Assembly (NCBI RefSeq): GCF_030818485.1
Contig: NZ_JAUTAJ010000004.1
Location: 1,281,001 to 1,345,000, forward strand
Reading direction: 5' to 3'
Length of the DNA: 64,000 bases
DNA from: Pseudoroseomonas cervicalis
GTDB taxonomy: Bacteria; Pseudomonadota; Alphaproteobacteria; Acetobacterales; Acetobacteraceae
Position 1 is the stretch's first letter; each line of letters starts with the position of its first letter. The position numbers and the translations under genes were made by a program. Positions 1 to 8,811 of this stretch are shown in pieces. The notes under the pieces were generated by a model. That model worked only from the letters and a program-made list of their open reading frames with translations, did not search any database and was not told the origin of the DNA.

Positions 1-87
1 CAGCGGCGAGATTTGCGCGATACGCATGAACGCGATCCCTTTTCTCAGGCAGATCACTATGTCTACTGGAACAGGAGCGCCGCGTGA
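1..87 (+). CDS. Possible 3' end of an unidentified gene (partial)
   Basis: The first 28 codons of the window are open in frame 1 and end at TGA 85-87. The predicted tail ends in a tyrosine- and tryptophan-containing segment (YVYWNRSAA). Codon use here is visibly less G+C-rich than in the genes to the right, which could mean transferred DNA or simply a poorly constrained C-terminus. No family can be recognised from so short a piece, and it may not be a gene. Confidence 0.3.
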   Translation, partial: QRRDLRDTHERDPFSQADHYVYWNRSAA

Positions 88-159
88 CTTGATCGTTGCC
101 GGGGGCGCCCATATTTCATCGTGAACCTACAAATCCATTATGGCGAAAAGTAGGCTGTC

Positions 160-183
160 CTGGTGTCTGCCCTGGTGTCTGCC
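160..183 (+). repeat. 12-bp tandem duplication at ABC exporter start
   Basis: The unit CTGGTGTCTGCC occurs twice back to back. It places two in-frame GTG codons (163 and 175) at the start of the following gene, so the true initiation codon is ambiguous by four residues. Confidence 0.7.
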
Positions 184-1962
184 CCGGCTTCTTCCCCACT
201 CCTAACGCCGCCCTCCGGGCTGCGTTTCCTGGCCCGCCACGCGGCCCGCCACGGGCCCGGCCATGCCGTGGTGTTCGGCGCCGTGCTGCTGGCCATGCTC
301 TGCTCGGTCTCGACCCAGTACGGGCTGAAGCAGCTGATCGACCGCATCGCCGCCGGGCCGCAATCCGCCCCCGCCGCCTGGGGCGCCTTCGCCCTGCTCT
401 GCGCGCTGATCGCCGCCGACAATTTGCTCTGGCGCCTGGGCGGCTGGCAGGCGACGCGGGTCTTCACCGCCGTCTCGGGCGATATCCGCAACGGGCTGTT
501 CGCGCATCTGGCCGGGCACAGCCCGGGCTTCTTCGCCGACCGCCTGCCCGGCGCCCTGGCCGCCCGCCTCTCCGCCACCGCCCAGGCCGGATTCGCGGTG
601 GAGAACAGCCTGGCCTGGAGCCTGGTCCCGCCCTGCACCGCGGTGCTGGCCGCCATCTTCTTCGCCGCCACCGTGTCGGTCCCGCTGGCCCTGGCGCTCG
701 CCATGGTGGCGCTGCTGATCGGCCTGCTGATGCACCGGCTGGCGCGGCGCGGCACCGCCCTGCACCGGGCGCATGCCGCCAGCGCCGCCGCGGTGGATGG
801 GGAGCTGGTCGACATCGTCGGCAATATCGGCGTCATGCGCGCCTTCGGCGCCACGCTGCGCGAGAGGCGCCGCATCGCCGAGGCGGTCGGCCACGACGTC
901 GCCCGCCACCGCGCCAGCCTCTGGCATATGGAGAAGCTGCGCACCCTGCACGCGCTGCTGACCATCCTGCTCACCGCCGGCGTGCTGGCCGCTGGCCTCG
1001 CCCTGTGGCAGCGCGGCGCCGCGACGGTGGGCGATGTCGCGCTGCTGGCCGGGCTGTCGCTGACCATCCTGCACGGCACCCGCGACATCGCCGTCGCCCT
1101 GGTCGATTTCACCCAGCAGATGGCGCGGCTGGAGGAAGCGCTCTCCGCCCTGCTGCTGCCGCATGCGCTGGAGGATGCGCCGGACGCCGCGCCGCTGCGC
1201 CCCGGCCCCGGCGCGCTCCGATTCGAGGCGGTCTCCTTCGCCTATCCCGGCCGCGCTCCGGTGCTGGAGGGCTTCACCCTCGACATCCCGGCCGGGCAGA
1301 AGGTCGGGCTGGTGGGCGCCTCGGGCGCCGGGAAATCCACCGTGCTGGCGCTGCTGCAGCGCTTCTGGGACCCCGATTCGGGCCGCATCCTGGTCGATGG
1401 CCAGGATATCCGCCGGGCGACACAGGACAGCCTGGCCCATGCGCTGGCCGTGGTGCCGCAGGACACCGCGCTCTTCCACCGCTCCGTGCTGGAGAACATC
1501 CGCTACGCCCGCCCCGACGCCACCGAGGCCGATGTGATGCAGGCCGCCGAGGCCGCCCAGTGCCGCGGCTTCATTGAGGCCCTGCCGGAGGGCTTCGCCA
1601 CCCTGGTCGGCAATCGCGGCGTCAAGCTCTCGGGTGGGCAGCGCCAGCGCCTGGCGATTGCCCGCGCGCTGCTCAGCCCCGCGCCCATCCTGCTGCTGGA
1701 CGAGGCCACCAGTGCGCTGGACAGCGAGAGCGAGCGGGCGATCCAGGCGGCGCTCGCCACGCTGATGCAGGGGCGCACCGTCATCGCCATCGCGCACCGC
1801 CTCGCCACCCTCCAAAATTTCGACAGAATTCTTGTCCTGAATCGGGGTCGGATCGTGGAGGATGGCCCGCCCGAGGCGCTGGCCCGCCACCCCGGTCCGT
1901 ATCGGGATCTGTTGCTGCAGCAGCAGGCCGGCACGCCGCCGGACCTGCCGGATGCGGCCTGA
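163..1962 (+). CDS. ABC exporter, fused permease and ATPase (ABCB type)
   Basis: This is a half-transporter of 599 residues, expected to work as an inner-membrane homodimer that exports a lipid, peptide or drug-like substrate. About residues 1-320 form the six-helix transmembrane domain. The nucleotide-binding domain follows, with Walker A GASGAGKST near residue 385, the ABC signature LSGGQRQR near 489, Walker B ILLLDEATSALD near 508 and the switch histidine in AIAHRL near 545. It starts at GTG 163 or 175 in a duplicated 12-bp unit. It lies 13 bp before otsA, which suggests co-transcription. The substrate cannot be told from sequence. Alternatives are an MsbA-like or siderophore exporter. Confidence 0.93.
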   Translation: MSALVSAPASSPLLTPPSGLRFLARHAARHGPGHAVVFGAVLLAMLCSVSTQYGLKQLIDRIAAGPQSAPAAWGAFALLCALIAADNLLWRLGGWQATRVFTAVSGDIRNGLFAHLAGHSPGFFADRLPGALAARLSATAQAGFAVENSLAWSLVPPCTAVLAAIFFAATVSVPLALALAMVALLIGLLMHRLARRGTALHRAHAASAAAVDGELVDIVGNIGVMRAFGATLRERRRIAEAVGHDVARHRASLWHMEKLRTLHALLTILLTAGVLAAGLALWQRGAATVGDVALLAGLSLTILHGTRDIAVALVDFTQQMARLEEALSALLLPHALEDAPDAAPLRPGPGALRFEAVSFAYPGRAPVLEGFTLDIPAGQKVGLVGASGAGKSTVLALLQRFWDPDSGRILVDGQDIRRATQDSLAHALAVVPQDTALFHRSVLENIRYARPDATEADVMQAAEAAQCRGFIEALPEGFATLVGNRGVKLSGGQRQRLAIARALLSPAPILLLDEATSALDSESERAIQAALATLMQGRTVIAIAHRLATLQNFDRILVLNRGRIVEDGPPEALARHPGPYRDLLLQQQAGTPPDLPDAA

Positions 1963-1975
1963 AAGGGCAGCGCGC

Positions 1976-3400
1976 ATGTCGCGTCTCGTCGTGGTTTCCA
2001 ACCGGGTCGCCCCCATCACCGAGGGCGAGCCCACCGCGGGCGGCCTGGCCGCCGGCGTCATGGACGCGCTGCGCCACAATGGCGGGCTGTGGTTCGGCTG
2101 GTCCGGCCAGACCCTGCCCGATGTGGTGCCGCCCGAGAGCCTGCCGCCCGGCCTGCCCCCGGCCGTCGCCCGCAGCGGGCCGGTCACGCTCTACACCACC
2201 GACCTGACGCAGCGGGACTACAACGAGTATTACCGCGGCTTCGCCAATGCGACGCTGTGGCCGGTGCTGCACGACCAGACCGCGCTGGCCCGCTTCGACT
2301 GGGCGGAATTCGCCGGCTATCGCCGCGTCAACACGCATTTCGCCCGCCATCTGGCCGAGCTGGTGGGGCCCGACGACGTCATCTGGGCGCATGACTACCA
2401 CCTGCTCTGCCTGGCCGAGCAGCTGCGGGAGGCCGGCCTGCGCAACCGCATCGGCCTGTTCCTGCACACCCCCTGGCCCTCGCCCTCGGTGCTGATGACC
2501 GTGCCGGCGCATGCCGAGCTGGTGCGCGCCATGGCGCAATACGACCTGATCGGCTTCCAGACCGAGCGCGACCGCCTGGCCTTCGCCGACTATGTCCGCC
2601 GCGAGCTGGGCGGCGAGGAGGCCGCCGGCGGCCTGCTGCACGTCCATGGCAGGCTGATCCGCACCGGCGTCTACCCGATCGGCGTGCAGGTCGACGCGCT
2701 GCGGGCCGAGGCCGTGGCGGGTGCCGGCCACGCCCAGATGCAGGCGCTGCACCGGGCGCTGGGCGGGCGCGAGCTGATCATGAGCGTCGAGCGGCTGGAC
2801 TATTCCAAAGGCCTGCGCCAACGCTTCGCCGCCTATGAGCGCTTCCTGGCCACCCACCCCGCCTGGCACCGCCGCGTCGAATACCTGCAGATCGCGCCCC
2901 CCTCGCGCTCCGATGTCGAGGCCTATCAGGCGATCCGGCGCGAGCTGGAGGGCGAGGCCGGCCGCATCAATGGCCGCTTCGCCGAGCTGGACTGGACGCC
3001 GCTGCGCTACCTCAACCGCAGCTTCCCGCGCGCCGCGCTGATGCCGCTCTACGCCGCCGCCCGGGTCGGGCTGGTGACGCCGCTGCGCGACGGCATGAAC
3101 CTGGTCGCCAAGGAATATGTGGCCGCCCAGGATCCGGCCGACCCCGGCGTGCTGGTGCTGTCGCAATTCGCCGGCGCGGCGCGGGAGCTGGACGCCGCCC
3201 TGCTGGTCAACCCGCATGACGAGGCCGGGGTCGCCGCCGCCCTCGACCAGGCGCTGTCCATGTCGCTGGCGGAGCGCCAGCAGCGCCACGCCGCCATGCT
3301 CTCGGTGATGCGCCGCAACAGCCTGGAGCGCTGGCGCGATCGCTTCGAGGGCGATCTGCGCGCCCTGCCGGCAACCGGCGCGCGCGGCCGCGCCGCCTGA
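1976..3400 (+). CDS. otsA: Alpha,alpha-trehalose-phosphate synthase (UDP-forming)
   Basis: This is a GT20 glycosyltransferase that makes trehalose 6-phosphate from UDP-glucose and glucose 6-phosphate in the cytoplasm for osmotic and desiccation protection. It has 474 residues, the normal length. Visible family motifs are the N-terminal VVSNRVAP, GGLAAGV, WAHDYHL, ERLDYSKG, and the donor-site TPLRDGMNLVAKEYVAAQ. ATG 1976 is chosen because it directly precedes the conserved SRLVVVSNR start; longer frames upstream run into the ABC gene. No otsB phosphatase lies in the window, so trehalose-phosphate dephosphorylation must be encoded elsewhere. It probably shares a transcript with the exporter upstream. 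Confidence 0.96.
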   Translation: MSRLVVVSNRVAPITEGEPTAGGLAAGVMDALRHNGGLWFGWSGQTLPDVVPPESLPPGLPPAVARSGPVTLYTTDLTQRDYNEYYRGFANATLWPVLHDQTALARFDWAEFAGYRRVNTHFARHLAELVGPDDVIWAHDYHLLCLAEQLREAGLRNRIGLFLHTPWPSPSVLMTVPAHAELVRAMAQYDLIGFQTERDRLAFADYVRRELGGEEAAGGLLHVHGRLIRTGVYPIGVQVDALRAEAVAGAGHAQMQALHRALGGRELIMSVERLDYSKGLRQRFAAYERFLATHPAWHRRVEYLQIAPPSRSDVEAYQAIRRELEGEAGRINGRFAELDWTPLRYLNRSFPRAALMPLYAAARVGLVTPLRDGMNLVAKEYVAAQDPADPGVLVLSQFAGAARELDAALLVNPHDEAGVAAALDQALSMSLAERQQRHAAMLSVMRRNSLERWRDRFEGDLRALPATGARGRAA

Positions 3401-3458
3401 AGCGGAACGAGGCGCCTCGCCCCTGGCGGCGGGGCGCTCGACCCGGCAAATTGGTGCC

Positions 3459-4031
3459 ATGCGCATCTATCTTGCCGGCCCCGATGTCTTCCTGCCTGAC
3501 GCCGCCACCATCGCGGCGGAGAAGAAGGCGATCTGCGCCCGCCACGGCGCCATCGGCATCTTCCCCACCGACCCCATCGCCGACCCCGCCGCCGAGGCCG
3601 CGACCGAGCGCTGGTACGAGATCTATCTGCGCAACGAGGCGCATATCCGCGCCGCCGACGCCATGATCGCCAACCTCACCCCCTTCCGCGGCCCCTCCGC
3701 CGACGCCGGCACGGTCTATGAGGTGGGATTCATGCGCGCGCTCGGCCGGCCCGTCGCCGGCTACACCAACAGCGCCGAGGATTTCTCCCGCCGCACCCGC
3801 GCCTTCCTGGGGGAGGCGGCGCAGCCCCTGCCCGGGGGCGGCTGGGCGGATGGCGAGGGGCTGCACCTGGAAAGCTTCGGCTGCCACGACAACCTGATGA
3901 TCGATGGCGGCATCCGCGCCTCCGGCGCCCGCCTGATCGCCCGTGCGGTGCCGGAAGAGCGGCGCTGGCGCGACCTCACCGCCTTCGAGGCATGCCTGGT
4001 GTCGCTGCTGCGCGGGAAGATCGCAGCCTAG
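3459..4031 (+). CDS. Nucleoside 2-deoxyribosyltransferase family protein
   Basis: This is a cytosolic enzyme of 190 residues that is expected to exchange or hydrolyse the base of 2'-deoxynucleosides in purine and pyrimidine salvage. The N-terminus (MRIYLAGPDVF) is the family strand-loop that holds the substrate. Asp82 and Glu88 in the DAGTVYEVG motif match the conserved acid pair, with Glu88 as the expected nucleophile. The family is usually 150-190 residues. It follows otsA after 58 bp and is followed by a strong hairpin terminator. Members of this fold also include 5-hydroxymethyl-dUMP hydrolases, so base specificity is uncertain. Confidence 0.88.
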   Translation: MRIYLAGPDVFLPDAATIAAEKKAICARHGAIGIFPTDPIADPAAEAATERWYEIYLRNEAHIRAADAMIANLTPFRGPSADAGTVYEVGFMRALGRPVAGYTNSAEDFSRRTRAFLGEAAQPLPGGGWADGEGLHLESFGCHDNLMIDGGIRASGARLIARAVPEERRWRDLTAFEACLVSLLRGKIAA

Positions 4032-4049
4032 GAAAACAACCGGAAGAAA

Positions 4050-4073
4050 GGTTCTTTTTTGGAAAAAAGAACC
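4050..4073 (+). terminator. A/T-rich hairpin, probable terminator
   Basis: Perfect 11-bp inverted repeat GGTTCTTTTTT / AAAAAAGAACC with a 2-nt loop, just after the deoxyribosyltransferase stop and followed by a run of A. The T-rich 5' arm and A-rich 3' arm make it usable on either strand. A near-copy lies at 6364-6389. Confidence 0.75.
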
Positions 4074-4179
4074 AAAAAACTTTTGTCAGAAAGAGTGCGC
4101 ACCGGCTGAGGGCGCGAGCCCTGGCGGACCAGGCGGGATGCGGGCAGTTTGACCCCCTGCCCGCCCTGCAAGGCCGCCA

Positions 4180-5784
4180 ATGTCCCAGACCACCGCATCC
4201 GCCTCCGCCTTCACCCCGCTGCGCCACCCCGCCTTCCGCCTGCTCTGGCTCGCCAACCTGGCCAGCAACACCGGCATGTGGGTGCAGAACACCGGCGCCG
4301 GCTGGCTGATGACCAGCCTCGACCCCTCCCCCATCATGGTCAGCTTGGTGCAGGCCGCCTCCATGCTGCCGGTCTTCCTCCTGGCCCTGCCGGCCGGCGC
4401 CATGGCCGATATCGTCGACCGGCGGCGCTACCTGATCTTCGCCCAGGCCTGGATGTGCGCCATGGGCCTCGCGCTCTGCCTGGTCACCGCCGGCGGCGTC
4501 ATCGGGCCCTGGAGCCTGCTGGCCTTCACCTTCGCCATCGGCGCCGGCAGCGCCATGAACTTCCCCGCCTGGGCCGCCACCACGCCCGAGCTGGTGCCGC
4601 GCACCGACCTGACCCAGGCCATCGTGCTGAACGGCATCGGCTTCAACCTCTCCCGCGCCGTGGGGCCGGCGCTGGGCGGCTTCATCATCGGCCTCGCCGG
4701 CACCGAGGCCGCCTTCGCCTTCAACGCGCTGTGCTTCGTCATCCTGATTGTGGCCCTGCTGCTGTGGCGGCGGGAGGCGCCGCGCAGCACCCTGCCCAAG
4801 GAGCATTTCCTCTCCGCCATGCGGGCCGGGCTGCGCTTCGTCTCCGCCTCGCCTTCGCTGCGCGTCATCATCCTGCGCGCCGTGGTGTTCTTCTTCTTCG
4901 GCGCCGCCATGTGGGGGCTGCTGCCGCTGCTGGTGCGCGGCCGGCTGGGGCTGGGGCCGGAGGCCTTCGGCATGATGCTGGCGGCCATGGGCGTCGGCGC
5001 CGTGGGCGCCGGGCTGCTGCTGCCGCGCTTCCGCGCCATTCTCAGCCGCAGCGACCTGGTGGCGGGTGCGGCGCTGCTGGCCGCCGCCGCCCTGCTGCTG
5101 CTGGGGCTGGCCACCCATTGGCTGCTGGCCGGCATCGGCATGCTGCTCTACGGCGCCGCCTGGATCGCCGCCGCCTCCACCCTGCAGGCGGCGGCCCAGC
5201 TCGCCTCCCCCGCCTGGGTGCGGGCGCGCGCCATCGGCATCTACCAGCTCTCCTTTTTCGGGGCCCTCGCCCTCGGCTCGGCACTCGCCGGCTGGGCGGG
5301 CGATGTCTTCGGCGTGCAGGCGGCGCTGCTCGGCTTCGGCGCCGGCGGCGCGGTGGCGGCGCTGGTGATGCGGCGCTGGTCGCTCGACCCGCGCCCCGCG
5401 GCCGAGGCCGCCTCCTCCCTCCTGCCGCAGCCGGAGGCGCCGGCGGCCGAGCTGGTGCCGCTGCTGGCGCAAGGCCGCGGCCGGGTGCTGGAGATGGTCC
5501 GCTACCGCATCGACCCTGCCGACCGCGTGGCCTTCCTGGCGGTCATGGCAGAGCTGCGCCAGGTGCGGCTGCGCAGCGGCGCCCTCTCCTGGCGGCTCTA
5601 TGAGGATGTGGCGCATCCCGAGATGTGGGCGGAGTTCTGGGCGATGGAGAGCTGGACCGAGCATCTGCGCGAGCTGGACCGGCTGCAGCCCGCCGACCGC
5701 GCGGTGATCGCCCGCGCCGCCGCCCTGCACCGCGGCGGTGAAACCGGACCGGAGGCCGCGCGCTTCATCAGCCAGTCGCCCTGA
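4180..5784 (+). CDS. MFS transporter of the MFS_3 (EntS-like) family
   Basis: This is an inner-membrane major facilitator of 534 residues. The first ~410 residues hold about 12 hydrophobic segments, opening with the family-typical LRHPAFRLLWLANLASNTGMWVQ. A soluble C-terminal domain of about 100 residues (from RGRVLEMVRYRID) resembles the antibiotic-monooxygenase-like tail fused to many MFS_3 members. Known relatives export enterobactin or drugs; the substrate here is unknown. ATG 4180 starts directly at the conserved segment. It stands alone between a hairpin terminator and dps, so is likely its own transcription unit. Confidence 0.92.
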   Translation: MSQTTASASAFTPLRHPAFRLLWLANLASNTGMWVQNTGAGWLMTSLDPSPIMVSLVQAASMLPVFLLALPAGAMADIVDRRRYLIFAQAWMCAMGLALCLVTAGGVIGPWSLLAFTFAIGAGSAMNFPAWAATTPELVPRTDLTQAIVLNGIGFNLSRAVGPALGGFIIGLAGTEAAFAFNALCFVILIVALLLWRREAPRSTLPKEHFLSAMRAGLRFVSASPSLRVIILRAVVFFFFGAAMWGLLPLLVRGRLGLGPEAFGMMLAAMGVGAVGAGLLLPRFRAILSRSDLVAGAALLAAAALLLLGLATHWLLAGIGMLLYGAAWIAAASTLQAAAQLASPAWVRARAIGIYQLSFFGALALGSALAGWAGDVFGVQAALLGFGAGGAVAALVMRRWSLDPRPAAEAASSLLPQPEAPAAELVPLLAQGRGRVLEMVRYRIDPADRVAFLAVMAELRQVRLRSGALSWRLYEDVAHPEMWAEFWAMESWTEHLRELDRLQPADRAVIARAAALHRGGETGPEAARFISQSP

Positions 5785-5872
5785 GGCCGGGGTGGGGCTG
5801 CCGGGGCTGACAAACCGCGCCGGAAACCCCACCCTGAGCGAAGCGTTAGCTTAGCCAGACAGGAGGTACCCC

Positions 5873-6355
5873 ATGGCTCTCCGCGCCACGCGCAACGATC
5901 TTGGTGAGAATGCCAAGAAGGTCTCCGTCAGCGTCCTGAACGCCACGCTGTCGGACACGATCGACCTGACCAACTGCGTCCGCATGGCCCATTGGACCCT
6001 GCGCGGCTCCAACTTCATCGGCCTGCACACCATGCTGGAGGGCTTCTACAACGAGCTCTTCGCCACCGCCGACGACGTGGCCGAGCGCCTGGTGCAGCTG
6101 GGCGGCACGCCCGACGGCACCAGCCAGAACGTGGTCGAGAAGTCGCGCCTGCCGGCCTATCCGCAGGGCACCACCGCCTCGCTCGAGCATGTGAAGGAGC
6201 TGGCCGACCGCTTCGCCCTGCTGGCCAAGCATGTGCGCGAAGGCATCGACAGCACCGACGAGGCCGGCGATGCCGACACCGCCGACCTGCTGACCGGCCT
6301 GTCGCGCGACCTCGACAAGAAGCTGTGGATGCTGGAAGCGCATCTGGAGAAGTGA
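5873..6355 (+). CDS. dps: DNA starvation/stationary-phase protection protein Dps
   Basis: This ferritin-like mini-cage of 160 residues oxidises Fe(II) with peroxide, stores iron and shields DNA. The inter-subunit ferroxidase site is visible as His40, His52, Glu56, Asp67 and Glu71, with spacing identical to the E. coli set; Glu replaces the usual Asp at position 56. HWTLRG and LHTMLEGFY are the family core. The gene has a strong ribosome site AGGAGGT seven bases before ATG 5873. It is monocistronic and is followed by three stacked hairpins. The N-terminus lacks the long lysine-rich DNA-binding tail of E. coli Dps, so DNA binding may be weak. Confidence 0.95.
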   Translation: MALRATRNDLGENAKKVSVSVLNATLSDTIDLTNCVRMAHWTLRGSNFIGLHTMLEGFYNELFATADDVAERLVQLGGTPDGTSQNVVEKSRLPAYPQGTTASLEHVKELADRFALLAKHVREGIDSTDEAGDADTADLLTGLSRDLDKKLWMLEAHLEK

Positions 6356-6363
6356 GAAGAAAG

Positions 6364-6389
6364 GGTTCTTTTTTAGAAAAAAAAGAACC
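6364..6389 (+). terminator. A/T-rich hairpin, near-copy of the one at 4050
   Basis: Arms GGTTCTTTTTT and AAAAAAGAACC (11 bp) with a 4-nt loop, starting 9 bases after the dps stop. Flanks (AAGAAAG before, AAAAAACTT after) also match the 4050 element, so the two are copies of one repeated terminator unit. Confidence 0.75.
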
Positions 6390-6407
6390 AAAAAACTTCT
6401 TTCTGTT

Positions 6408-6443
6408 TTGGCGTCCCGCTTCAGGCCTGAGGCGGGACGCCAA
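6408..6443. repeat. 36-bp near-perfect palindrome
   Basis: The outer arms TTGGCGTCCCGC and GCGGGACGCCAA pair perfectly. The centre TCAGGCCTGA is itself a palindrome, and the only mismatch is a T/G pair between them (6420/6431). It lies between two A/T-rich hairpins in the dps-parE gap. It could be an RNA hairpin, a cruciform or a large operator. Confidence 0.75.
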
Positions 6444-6461
6444 CTCATAAAAGTCTTTTTG

Positions 6462-6485
6462 CTTCTTTTTCTTCAGAAAAAGAAG
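6462..6485 (+). terminator. Third A/T-rich hairpin before parE
   Basis: Inverted repeat CTTCTTTTT / AAAAAGAAG with a 6-nt loop. It resembles the hairpins at 4050 and 6364 in composition but not in exact sequence. It sits about 80 bp upstream of parE. Confidence 0.5.
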
Positions 6486-6564
6486 ATCCTTCCCCCTCCG
6501 CACCCCGGGCTTGCCTCGCACCCCGCCCCTTCGCTACGGTGCCCGGCGAGGGTGTGAACAAGAC

Positions 6565-8538
6565 ATGAACGATCTGTTTGGCGGCCGTGGTGCCAAGGCG
6601 CAGGCCGGCGCTTCCTATTCGGCCAAGGATATCGAGGTTCTGGAGGGGCTGGAGCCCGTCCGGCGGCGCCCCGGCATGTATATCGGCGGCACCGACGAGA
6701 ACGCCCTGCACCATCTGGCGGCCGAGGTGCTCGACAACGCCATGGACGAGGCGGTGGCCGGCCATGCCGACCGCATCGAGGTTACGCTGGAAAAGGACAA
6801 CTGGCTGACCGTCCGCGACAATGGCCGCGGCATCCCGACCGACCCGCACCCGAAATTCCCGAAGCTGTCGGCGCTGGAGGTGATCCTCACCACGCTGCAT
6901 TCGGGCGGCAAGTTCTCCGGCAAGGCCTATGACACCTCGGGCGGGTTGCACGGCGTCGGCAGCTCGGTGGTGAACGCCCTGGCCGAGCGGCTGGAGGTCG
7001 AGGTCGCGCGCGACCGCACCCTGTTCACCCAGGCCTATTCGCGCGGCAAGCCGCTCTCCAAGCTGAAGAATGCGGGTGCCGTGCACAATCGCCGCGGCAC
7101 TACCATCCGCTTCAAGCCGGACCCGGAGATTTTCGGGGCGCAGCAATTCCTCGCCGCCCGGCTGTTCCGCCTCTGCCGCTCCAAGGCCTATCTGTTCCGC
7201 GGCGTCGAGATCCGCTGGTCCTGCGACCCGGCGCTGGTCAAGGACGACACCCCTTCCCAGGCGACGCTGCATTTCCCGGGCGGCCTGTCCGACTTCCTGG
7301 CGGCGGCGGTGGAGAACCGCGCCCCCGTCATCCCCGCCCCCTGGGCCGGGGAGAGCACCTTCCCACAGGGTGCCGGCCGCTGCGAATGGGCGGTGACCTG
7401 GCTGGAGCAGGGCGAGGGCTTCCTGCACACCTATGCCAACACCATCCCGACACCGCAGGGCGGCACGCATGAGGCCGGGCTGCGCGCCGCGCTGGTCAAG
7501 GGCCTGCGCGCCTATGGCGAGCTGAAGAAGGAGAAGCGCGCCGCCGCCATCACCGCCGAGGATGTGTTCGGCGGGCTGGCGGGCATGCTCTCGGTCTTCA
7601 TCCGCGAGCCGCAATTCCAGGGCCAGACCAAGGACAAGCTGACCAGCCCCGAGGCCGCCAAGCTGGTCGAGCAGGGCCTGCGCGACCATTTCGACCATTG
7701 GCTGGCCGGCGACCCGGCCATGGCCGGCAATCTGCTGACCTGGGCGATCGAGCGCGCCGAGGAGCGGCTGCGCCGGCGCGAGCAGAAGGACACGCCGCGC
7801 AAATCGGCGACGCGCCGGCTGCGCCTGCCCGGCAAGCTGGCCGATTGCGCGCGCGAGGCGGCCGATGGCACCGAGCTGTTCCTGGTCGAGGGCGATTCCG
7901 CCGGCGGCTCCGCCAAGCAGGCGCGCGACCGCGAGACCCAGGCGGTGCTGCCGCTGCGCGGAAAAATCCTGAACGTCGCCTCGGCCAGCGCCGACAAGCT
8001 GCGGCAGAACCAGGAGCTGAAGGATCTGATCGAGGCGCTGGGCTGCGGCGCCGGCGACAAGTTCGACCTCTCCCGGCTGCGCTATGGGCGTGTCGTCATC
8101 ATGACGGATGCCGATGTCGACGGCGCGCATATCGCGGCGCTGCTGATGACCTTCTTCTACAAGGAGCTGCCGGAGCTGGTGCGCCAGGGCCGGGTCTATC
8201 TGGCGCAGCCGCCGCTCTACCGCCTGGCGACACCGGGCAAGACGCTCTACGCGATGGATGATGCCGAGCGCGAGCGCCTGCTGAAGAAGGCCTTCAAGCC
8301 CGGCCAGAAGGTCGAGGTCAGCCGCTTCAAGGGCCTTGGCGAGATGCCGCCGGCCTCGCTCAAGGAGACGACGATGGATCCGCGCAAGCGGACCCTGCTG
8401 CGCGTGGTGCTGCCGCCGGAGGAGCGCGCCCGTACCTCCGAGCTGATCGAGGCGCTGATGGGCCGCAAGCCCGAGCTGCGCTTCCGCTTCATCCAGGAGA
8501 ATGCCGGCAAGCTGGACCTGGAGGAGGTGGACGCCTGA
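6565..8538 (+). CDS. parE: DNA topoisomerase IV subunit B
   Basis: This is the ATPase subunit of topoisomerase IV, which decatenates daughter chromosomes together with ParC. It has 657 residues. The GHKL ATPase motifs are EVLDNAMDEA, DNGRGIP and GGLHGVGSSVVNAL; the TOPRIM motifs are EGDSAGGSA, LPLRGKILNV and the metal-binding DADVDGAH. The length and the QNQELKDLIEALG segment fit ParE rather than GyrB, which is usually about 800 residues. ATG 6565 is preferred over an upstream in-frame start because it opens directly on the family N-terminus. No parC lies in the window. Confidence 0.95.
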   Translation: MNDLFGGRGAKAQAGASYSAKDIEVLEGLEPVRRRPGMYIGGTDENALHHLAAEVLDNAMDEAVAGHADRIEVTLEKDNWLTVRDNGRGIPTDPHPKFPKLSALEVILTTLHSGGKFSGKAYDTSGGLHGVGSSVVNALAERLEVEVARDRTLFTQAYSRGKPLSKLKNAGAVHNRRGTTIRFKPDPEIFGAQQFLAARLFRLCRSKAYLFRGVEIRWSCDPALVKDDTPSQATLHFPGGLSDFLAAAVENRAPVIPAPWAGESTFPQGAGRCEWAVTWLEQGEGFLHTYANTIPTPQGGTHEAGLRAALVKGLRAYGELKKEKRAAAITAEDVFGGLAGMLSVFIREPQFQGQTKDKLTSPEAAKLVEQGLRDHFDHWLAGDPAMAGNLLTWAIERAEERLRRREQKDTPRKSATRRLRLPGKLADCAREAADGTELFLVEGDSAGGSAKQARDRETQAVLPLRGKILNVASASADKLRQNQELKDLIEALGCGAGDKFDLSRLRYGRVVIMTDADVDGAHIAALLMTFFYKELPELVRQGRVYLAQPPLYRLATPGKTLYAMDDAERERLLKKAFKPGQKVEVSRFKGLGEMPPASLKETTMDPRKRTLLRVVLPPEERARTSELIEALMGRKPELRFRFIQENAGKLDLEEVDA

Positions 8539-8811
8539 TGGTGTCGGGCGCCTGACAGAGCCGCCGATCGAGACAGAAGCTGCCTTGGCGATGGCCGCCG
8601 GCCAGCGCCGCGGCCTGGCCTGTCCCATCTGCTGAAGCGCGTGTCGGGAGCTGCGGATGGACGCGCCCCTGCTGAATGGCCGGCCGGGGTATTTTCGGCC
8701 GTCGGCGCCCGGCACCCAGGCCTTCGCCGCGCGATCCTGCTCCGCCCTCCCCTGCCTGAGCCCATGGACGCGCGGCGGCGGCGGCACCAGGGCGCCCGAT
8801 CCGCCCGGACC
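8539..8811. other. Intergenic region with no recognisable gene
   Basis: 273 bp lie between the convergent parE and the AraC-type gene. Short open frames occur on both strands, but their residues are arginine/proline-rich and look like G+C artefacts. I see no clear terminator or RNA. Confidence 0.5.

Noticed and set aside
202..2187. Long open frame on the minus strand across the ABC exporter
   Set aside because: High-G+C coding sequence often leaves a reverse frame open. The translation is Gln/Gly/Arg-rich with no motif, while the plus strand has a complete ABC transporter.
8539..8811. Short open frames between parE and the AraC gene
   Set aside because: Arg/Pro-rich translations in several overlapping frames without ribosome sites or motifs; typical G+C artefacts.
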